This document shows positions 57,695 through 64,000 of a stretch of DNA of 64,000 nucleotides, in pieces (the first letter of the stretch is position 1; each line of letters starts with the position of its first letter). Below the pieces are notes generated by a model. That model worked only from the letters and a program-made list of their open reading frames with translations. It had not been told where the DNA came from and made no database searches. Source of the DNA: Marinicella rhabdoformis (GTDB lineage Bacteria; Pseudomonadota; Gammaproteobacteria; Xanthomonadales; Marinicellaceae). Where the stretch lies: the NCBI RefSeq assembly GCF_009671245.1, contig NZ_VTFS01000003.1, positions 248,001-312,000 of the forward strand. Reading direction: 5' to 3'. Both the position numbers and the translations under genes were made by a program.

Positions 57695-60262
57695 ATGTCT
57701 AAGCAAGCCAAAAACGCCTCGCATACACCGATGATGCAGCAGTTCTTGAAAATCAAGGCAGATTATCCTGATATGTTGTTGTTTTATCGCATGGGCGACT
57801 TTTACGAGTTGTTCTTTGATGATGCCTTGCGTGCGGCCAAATTATTGGACATCAGCTTAACCCACCGTGGTAAATCCAACGGTGAACCGATTCCCATGTG
57901 TGGTGTGCCTTACCATGCAGCGGATAACTATTTAGCCAAACTGGTCAAAAAGGGTTTGTCTGTTGCCATCTGTGAACAGGTCGGTGACCCGGCCACCAGT
58001 AAAGGGCCTGTTGAACGCGCGGTGCAACGCATCTTAACGCCAGGGACGGTAACTGAAGAAGCGCTTATGGATGCCCACCATGAGAATTTATTGGTGGCAG
58101 TTCACAGCGCCAATCATTCAACTGAATCACACTATGGCCTTGCCTATTTGTCGTTAAGTAACGGTGCATTTACTGTACAGCAGATTGAAGACCGTGCCAC
58201 CTTGGATGCCCAATTAGCACGCTTGGCACCCAGTGAAGTACTGATCAGCGAAAACGACGTCTTATTAACTCAATTAAGTCATTTACCTTGTGTTACCCGC
58301 CCTCCATGGGATTTTGATGCTGAATCGGCAAGCCATGCTTTGAAAAAACTGTACCAAGTGCATGACTTATCTGGTTTTGGAATCAATGGTGATGAAGTGT
58401 ATTTACCGGCAGCCGGCGCTTTGTTGCAATACGTTCAGCACACGCAAAAAAGCAGCATACCGCACATCAAAGGTTTGCACATTGAATTGTTGGATGATTA
58501 TTTACACATCGATGCCAATTCACGCAAAAATTTAGAAATTGATTACCACACCGATGGCTTGGACGAATTGACCCTGTGTGGCTTTTTAGACCAATGCGCC
58601 ACCGCCATGGGTTCAAGAAAGCTGCGTCGCTGGGTTAAACAGCCACTGCGATGTCGCGAAACTTTGAGCAGCCGATTGAATGCCATTGAATCATTGATTG
58701 ATGCGCATTTGTATGATGAAATTTTATTACAACTGAAAAGCATCTCCGATGTGGAACGTATCGTAACGCGCATTTCTCTGGCGACTGCAAGACCCCGTGA
58801 CTTGGTTGCTTTGCGCGACTCTTTGATGTCAGTCCTTGAATTACAAAATACTGTTCAGGGTATTAAATCTAACCAATTAGACGAAATTAAGACAGACCTA
58901 CAGCCCCACCCGCACTTGATTGAACTGTTACAAAAAGCCGTCAAAGACAATCCGCCTGTGGTGATTCGAGACGGTGGCGTCATCGCAGATGGATATGATG
59001 AAGAATTAGACGAACTGCGCCGCATCAGTACCGATGCAGGTCAGTACATGCTGGATTTTGAAACTCAGGAGCAAGAAGCCACTGGCATCAACGGCTTAAA
59101 AGTCGGCTACAACCGCGTACACGGTTATTTCATCGAAATTTCAAAATTGCATGCCGACAAAGCACCCGAACATTACATCCGACGGCAAACTTTGAAAGCC
59201 GTCGAACGCTACACCACGCCCGAATTAAAACAGTTTGAACAAAAAGTGCTGTCGAGCAAGGAAAAGTCCTTGGCCTATGAAAAGCAGCTTTATACCGACT
59301 TATTGGCCGCATTCAAACCCGACATTGTCAGCTTACAGGCTTGTGCAGATGCCATCAGTCAATTGGATTGTTTGTGTAACCTAGCTGAACGGGCGGTGAC
59401 ACAAAACTTTTGTAAGCCTAAATTAGTACAAAAAAACTGCATCAACATCATCCAAGGCCGCCACCCTGTGGTTGAGACCATTCAAGACACACCTTTTGAA
59501 CCCAATGATTTGGTGCTCGATAAAAAGCGCAAAATGCTGATCATTACCGGCCCCAACATGGGCGGTAAATCGACCTATATGCGCCAATCGGCGATCATTG
59601 TATTGATGGCCTGTATTGGCAGTTATGTACCCGCACAATCTGCCGAAATTGGTGACATTGACCGCATTTTTACCCGCATTGGCGCGGGTGATGATTTGAC
59701 CCGAGGCCGCTCTACTTTCATGGTTGAAATGTCTGAAACAGCGCACATCCTTCACAATGCAACCAATAAATCACTGGTCTTGATGGACGAAATTGGTCGC
59801 GGTACCAGCACCTTTGACGGCCTTTCATTGGCACATGCCTGTGCTTTACACTTGGCCAACCAGAATGATTCTTACTGTTTATTTGCCACACATTACTTTG
59901 AAATCACCGCCCTGGCTGATGAATTAAAAACTGTTGATAACGTACATTTGAATGCCGTTGAACACGGCGAAGGCATCGTCTTTCTGCATTCCGTTCAATC
60001 TGGCGCAGCCAACAAAAGCTATGGCTTACAAGTCGCCGCTTTGGCAGGCTTGCCAAGTTCTGCTTTGCAACAAGCCAAAAGTTATTTGCACCAATTAGAA
60101 AACAGTGAATCGAATAAGGCGCCGATTCAAGCCTCTTTATTTGAAGTGGCAGCGCCACCTGAATCTCAAGTTGAAAAGAAACTCAAAAGCATTTCAGCCG
60201 ATGATTTGACACCCAGACAAGCACTTGATTTGGTATATCATTTAAGGCAATTGATTAAATAG
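57695..60262 (+). CDS. mutS: DNA mismatch repair protein MutS
   Basis: 855 residues. The mismatch-binding N-domain has [10 protein letters not shown]-like [15 protein letters not shown] (Phe wedge and Glu), followed by connector, lever and clamp domains, then the ABC ATPase with Walker [14 protein letters not shown], Walker [15 protein letters not shown] and the late HTH. The C-terminal tail ends with [16 protein letters not shown], the tetramerisation motif. Single gene; mutL is not in the window. Confidence 0.97.
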   Translation: MSKQAKNASHTPMMQQFLKIKADYPDMLLFYRMGDFYELFFDDALRAAKLLDISLTHRGKSNGEPIPMCGVPYHAADNYLAKLVKKGLSVAICEQVGDPATSKGPVERAVQRILTPGTVTEEALMDAHHENLLVAVHSANHSTESHYGLAYLSLSNGAFTVQQIEDRATLDAQLARLAPSEVLISENDVLLTQLSHLPCVTRPPWDFDAESASHALKKLYQVHDLSGFGINGDEVYLPAAGALLQYVQHTQKSSIPHIKGLHIELLDDYLHIDANSRKNLEIDYHTDGLDELTLCGFLDQCATAMGSRKLRRWVKQPLRCRETLSSRLNAIESLIDAHLYDEILLQLKSISDVERIVTRISLATARPRDLVALRDSLMSVLELQNTVQGIKSNQLDEIKTDLQPHPHLIELLQKAVKDNPPVVIRDGGVIADGYDEELDELRRISTDAGQYMLDFETQEQEATGINGLKVGYNRVHGYFIEISKLHADKAPEHYIRRQTLKAVERYTTPELKQFEQKVLSSKEKSLAYEKQLYTDLLAAFKPDIVSLQACADAISQLDCLCNLAERAVTQNFCKPKLVQKNCINIIQGRHPVVETIQDTPFEPNDLVLDKKRKMLIITGPNMGGKSTYMRQSAIIVLMACIGSYVPAQSAEIGDIDRIFTRIGAGDDLTRGRSTFMVEMSETAHILHNATNKSLVLMDEIGRGTSTFDGLSLAHACALHLANQNDSYCLFATHYFEITALADELKTVDNVHLNAVEHGEGIVFLHSVQSGAANKSYGLQVAALAGLPSSALQQAKSYLHQLENSESNKAPIQASLFEVAAPPESQVEKKLKSISADDLTPRQALDLVYHLRQLIK

Positions 60263-60312
60263 TTCCACAAGAATTGGTTGCGCGTTAATTAATGCCAGTG
60301 ATTGAATACGAA

Positions 60313-60888
60313 TTATTTTATTTGAACTTGGGCACATTCAGCAAAAGCCTTGATCACATCTGACAAGACATGACTCCTGTTGATGTGATCATCTATACCA
60401 AGAAAGGCCAATGACTGACTGGGTTCTGCAAACCATTCATTGGCAGCCAGCAACCTGACCTTTTCATTTGTATGAATGTGAATGACACCACCTGACGTGC
60501 CGTAATGTTTTTCTGAAGTACCTAAGCTGTCGGATGACAAACGAGAACTGTGACCTATTTGAATCAACGACATATTAGACCAACTGATTCTGTAAGAGCT
60601 GTTTGGTTGCAGTGCACCTTTATAGTAAATGTCTTTTTGAATACCGTGTTTATCTACTATTAATTTTCTTCCGCACTCTCCACCTTGATCCAATAACCAC
60701 CAAAAAGCACCCAACGATAACGACATAAAAACGGAAAAAATAGTCAACTCCCACACCATACTTCGCTCAAAGGTGACAATTTCTATCCAACCAAAAAAAC
60801 CCAACAAAACTGCAAATACTGGCATTAGCAGTTTTTTATTCGGCGGCGGCTCTGAAAACCAGATAGATTCTTTATCAAATGCATGCAT
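60313..60888 (-). CDS. two-helix membrane protein of unknown function
   Basis: 191 residues from the ATG at 60888 (a GTG three codons upstream is possible). Two transmembrane helices (about 21-36 and 44-65) are followed by a cytoplasmic or periplasmic beta-rich domain (about 70-191) with the pattern seen in PH-like domains (KLIVDKHGIQKDIYYKG, YRISWSNMSLIQIG). I do not recognise a family. It lies between mutS (convergent) and the TonB-like gene, with a terminator on its upstream side. Confidence 0.6.
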   Translation of the reverse strand: MHAFDKESIWFSEPPPNKKLLMPVFAVLLGFFGWIEIVTFERSMVWELTIFSVFMSLSLGAFWWLLDQGGECGRKLIVDKHGIQKDIYYKGALQPNSSYRISWSNMSLIQIGHSSRLSSDSLGTSEKHYGTSGGVIHIHTNEKVRLLAANEWFAEPSQSLAFLGIDDHINRSHVLSDVIKAFAECAQVQIK

Positions 60889-60910
60889 TAAAATCACTCT
60901 TGATTTGAGA

Positions 60911-60948
60911 AAAAAAACCGCAGCTTGCTGCTAGGCAAGTTGCGGTTC
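60911..60948 (-). terminator. terminator after the TonB-like gene
   Basis: Long stem AACCGCA-CTTGC with its near-perfect complement and a T7 tract leftward, about 50 bp past the TonB-like stop. Confidence 0.9.
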
Positions 60949-60996
60949 TCGCAAAAGTTCAAATGCGACGCCTGAGCCTAATTAACTCTAGGACGC

Positions 60997-61803
<807 letters not shown>

Positions 61804-61919
61804 TATTTAACGCTTTTTAAATTTATATTTTCTAATTTATTAAGCTTATTGTAACAACCGCGTCACAGAATTCAATAAATATACTTGTGATATTGTTTAT
61901 TTTGTGTTTATTTCACTGA

Positions 61920-62708
61920 TTACCACTGCGGCTTTTCTTTGTTTAAAAAGGCATTCAGGCCTTTTTGACCTTCATCAGAAACCCTAACAGCAGCAATCAC
62001 TTGCGTGGTATATTCATCTAACTTCTTTTGTTGAGGCAACGTTCTACCAACCACACTCATCACCAGCTTTTTACCAATTTCTTTTGCATATGGGCCAGTT
62101 GAATTTAACAATTTGACCTGTTTTGACACTTTTTCACCCAATTCAGCATCTGTACACAACTCTGACACCACACCCAAACGAAAAGCCGTATTGGCATCAA
62201 AAATTTCTGCCGTTTGGAAATATCGTCTGGCATGCCTTGTACCCATGGCATCAACGACATAAGGAGAAATAACCGCTGGCACCAAACCCAACTTGGCTTC
62301 TGTTAAACCAAATTTGGCATCCTCAGTAGCAACAACGATATCACAACAACAAACCAGCCCAACACCACCACCAAGCGCCAAGCCTTGTACTTTAGCAATT
62401 GTGGCTTTACTGTTAAAATTAATGGTACGCAATAACTTTGCCAAGCGTTCAGAGTCTGCCTTGTTTTCATCTTGCGTAGCAGAAACCATAGACTTCATCC
62501 AGTTAATGTCTGCCCCTGCTGAGAAAGATTGTCCTGCAGATTGCAAAATGATCACACGAACTTCTTTGTCATCATTTAAACCTTCAAAACAAGTGGTTAA
62601 ATCTGCAATCATCACTTCATTGAACGCATTGTGTACGTCCGGTCTGTTCATGGTCACTGTGGCTACGCCAGCTGATTTTTCTAAAGTGATGGTTTCAAAG
62701 TTTTGCAT
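61920..62708 (-). CDS. liuC: methylglutaconyl-CoA hydratase
   Basis: 262 residues, crotonase fold. Acyl-CoA oxyanion hole SFSAGADINWM and LALGGGVGLVCCCDIVVA, and AKFGLTEAKLGLVPAVISPYVV are the blocks of the LiuC/3-methylglutaconyl-CoA hydratase branch. Third enzymatic step after MCC in leucine breakdown. It follows the carboxyltransferase gene by 52 bp in the same direction; gene order supports the specific assignment over a generic enoyl-CoA hydratase. Confidence 0.88.
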   Translation of the reverse strand: MQNFETITLEKSAGVATVTMNRPDVHNAFNEVMIADLTTCFEGLNDDKEVRVIILQSAGQSFSAGADINWMKSMVSATQDENKADSERLAKLLRTINFNSKATIAKVQGLALGGGVGLVCCCDIVVATEDAKFGLTEAKLGLVPAVISPYVVDAMGTRHARRYFQTAEIFDANTAFRLGVVSELCTDAELGEKVSKQVKLLNSTGPYAKEIGKKLVMSVVGRTLPQQKKLDEYTTQVIAAVRVSDEGQKGLNAFLNKEKPQW

Positions 62709-62760
62709 GTTTCATCTCGTTAATTTGCTGAATCTAATTTAATCATGAAAGCCAATCAGC

Positions 62761-64000
62761 TTACATTCTGAAGACGCCATATTTCACATCACCGACATCC
62801 GCTTGGGTGCTGGCTTCTATGGCCAATGCCAAGACACGACGCGTGTCAGCAGGGTCAATCACACCATCATCCCACAAACGCGCTGTCGAATAATAGGGGT
62901 GACCCTGATCTTCATACTGGTCTTTAATGTGGTCAAAGAACTGCTGTTTTTCAGTTGAATCCCATTCAATGCCAGCTTTGTCCATACCGTCTTGTTTGAC
63001 TGTGGTCAAAACCGATGCGGCCTGTTCACCACCCATGACTGAAATTCTGGCATTGGGCCACATCCACAAGAAGCGTCCACCATAGGCACGGCCATTCATG
63101 GCATAGTTTCCGGCACCAAATGAACCTCCAATAACCACGGTAAACTTCGGCACTTGGGCACAAGCAACAGCGGTCACCATTTTGGCGCCGTCTTTGGCTA
63201 TGCCTGCATTTTCATATTTTTGACCGACCATAAAGCCGGTGATGTTTTGTAAAAACACCAAAGGAATTTTACGTTGGTTACACAACTCGACAAAATGTGC
63301 ACCCTTCAAAGCAGACTCAGCGAATAAAATGCCGTTATTGGCAACGATGCCGACGGGATATCCATTGATGTGGGCAAAGCCACAAATCAAAGTGGTACCG
63401 TATTTTGCTTTGAATTCTTGGAATTCTGAGCCATCGACAATACGTGCAATGATTTCTTTCACATCATAAGGAATGCGCGTACTTTGAGGCACAATACCGT
63501 ACAAGTCACTTTTTGGATACAAGGGTTCTTTCGGTTCTTTTTGTTTTAACCAGTCATGTGCTGGTCGATTCAAAAATTGCAGTGTGTTGCGTGCCATTTG
63601 CAAAGCATGCTCATCATTTTCTGCAAAATGATCAGTCACACCTGATTGGCTTGAATGCACTTCAGCGCCACCCAATGATTCAGCATCAACTTCCTCACCG
63701 GTTGCGGCTTTGACCAATGGTGGACCACCCAAGAAAATGGTGCCCTGTTCTTTGACAATAATGGCTTCATCACACATCGCTGGTACATACGCACCACCGG
63801 CTGTACATGAACCCATCACCACAGCAATTTGTGGAATATTTTTAGATGACAATTGCGCTTGGTTATAAAAAATACGACCAAAATGCTCTTTGTCTGGAAA
63901 CACTTCATCTTGCAGTGGTAAAAATGCACCACCTGAGTCAACCAAATAAACACAAGGTAAATGGTTTTCTAAAGCAATTTCCTGCGCCCGCAAATGTTTT
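62761..64000 (-). CDS. liuB: methylcrotonoyl-CoA carboxylase, carboxyltransferase subunit, 5' end outside window
   Basis: 413 residues visible; the frame is open to the right edge, and a TTG at 63993 is internal (KHLRAQEIA). Carboxyltransferase of the biotin enzyme that carboxylates 3-methylcrotonyl-CoA in leucine catabolism. Two crotonase-like lobes: [59 protein letters not shown], then [39 protein letters not shown]. Assigned to MCC rather than propionyl-CoA carboxylase because of the GxGAFLPxQ region and the liuC neighbour. Confidence 0.92.
   Translation of the reverse strand, partial: KHLRAQEIALENHLPCVYLVDSGGAFLPLQDEVFPDKEHFGRIFYNQAQLSSKNIPQIAVVMGSCTAGGAYVPAMCDEAIIVKEQGTIFLGGPPLVKAATGEEVDAESLGGAEVHSSQSGVTDHFAENDEHALQMARNTLQFLNRPAHDWLKQKEPKEPLYPKSDLYGIVPQSTRIPYDVKEIIARIVDGSEFQEFKAKYGTTLICGFAHINGYPVGIVANNGILFAESALKGAHFVELCNQRKIPLVFLQNITGFMVGQKYENAGIAKDGAKMVTAVACAQVPKFTVVIGGSFGAGNYAMNGRAYGGRFLWMWPNARISVMGGEQAASVLTTVKQDGMDKAGIEWDSTEKQQFFDHIKDQYEDQGHPYYSTARLWDDGVIDPADTRRVLALAIEASTQADVGDVKYGVFRM

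Overview
The window is the chromosome of a gammaproteobacterium, moderately AT-rich and densely packed. Three gene orders support this: clpP-clpX-lon-hupB-(tRNA-Val, tRNA-Asp)-ppiD, a tRNA cluster leading into tig, and alaS-csrA followed by tRNA-Ser(GCT) and tRNA-Arg(ACG). A divergent rluC/rne pair and a recA-recX pair fit as well. Secreted-protein style and gene content suggest a Marinicella-like or Xanthomonadales-related lineage, but I cannot fix the genus from sequence alone. There is no prophage, transposase, CRISPR array or rRNA operon.

Layout. 1-6.6 kb: the 3' part of fadH, then a leftward group (esterase, nfuA, cnoX-like, a periplasmic phosphatase, gltX, a small DUF6500-like protein). 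6.8-10 kb: a secreted amidohydrolase, an NAD(P)-binding protein and rluC. 10-13.7 kb: rne with a long structured leader and a very long low-complexity tail. 13.7-14.9 kb: a gene-free zone with two diverged copies of a noncoding repeat, a truncated tRNA-Arg copy carrying a hairpin element, and the intact tRNA-Arg(TCG). 15-30 kb: cbs, OmpA-like proteins, a lytic transglycosylase, a CPBP protease, tadA, guaA, guaB, xseA, yigZ, corC, a zinc-ribbon/SPFH pair and small proteins. 30.3-30.6 kb: a chain of strong stem-loops that looks like structured RNA. 30.6-45.3 kb: a cNMP/EAL phosphodiesterase, the ppiD-hupB-lon-clpX-clpP-tig proteostasis block, nine intact tRNAs (Asp, Val, then Leu, His, Arg, Pro, Arg and Ser, with tRNA-Arg(TCG) earlier), csrA, alaS and an FHA protein. 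45.4-56 kb: serS, a secreted protein, dnaQ-rnhA, gloB, a sensor GGDEF/EAL protein, yaaA, bioA, recX-recA. 56-64 kb: a CBS protein, an MddA-like methyltransferase, mutS, a TonB-like protein with a long Glu-Pro repeat, and the end of a leucine-degradation (liu) operon.

How it fits together. Much of the window is core information processing and protein quality control: tRNA charging, tRNA and rRNA modification, RNA decay, Lon and ClpXP proteolysis, folding by trigger factor and PpiD, mismatch repair, RecA and DnaQ. Around it sit signalling genes (two c-di-GMP proteins, CsrA, FHA) and envelope genes.

The most unusual signal links two places 26 kb apart. At both tRNA-Arg(TCG) and tRNA-Ser(GCT) a 5' tRNA fragment ends in GA and is followed by the same 23-nt hairpin, in the same orientation, then by small GC-rich hairpins, then by a complete copy of the same tRNA. 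I know of no named element with this architecture.
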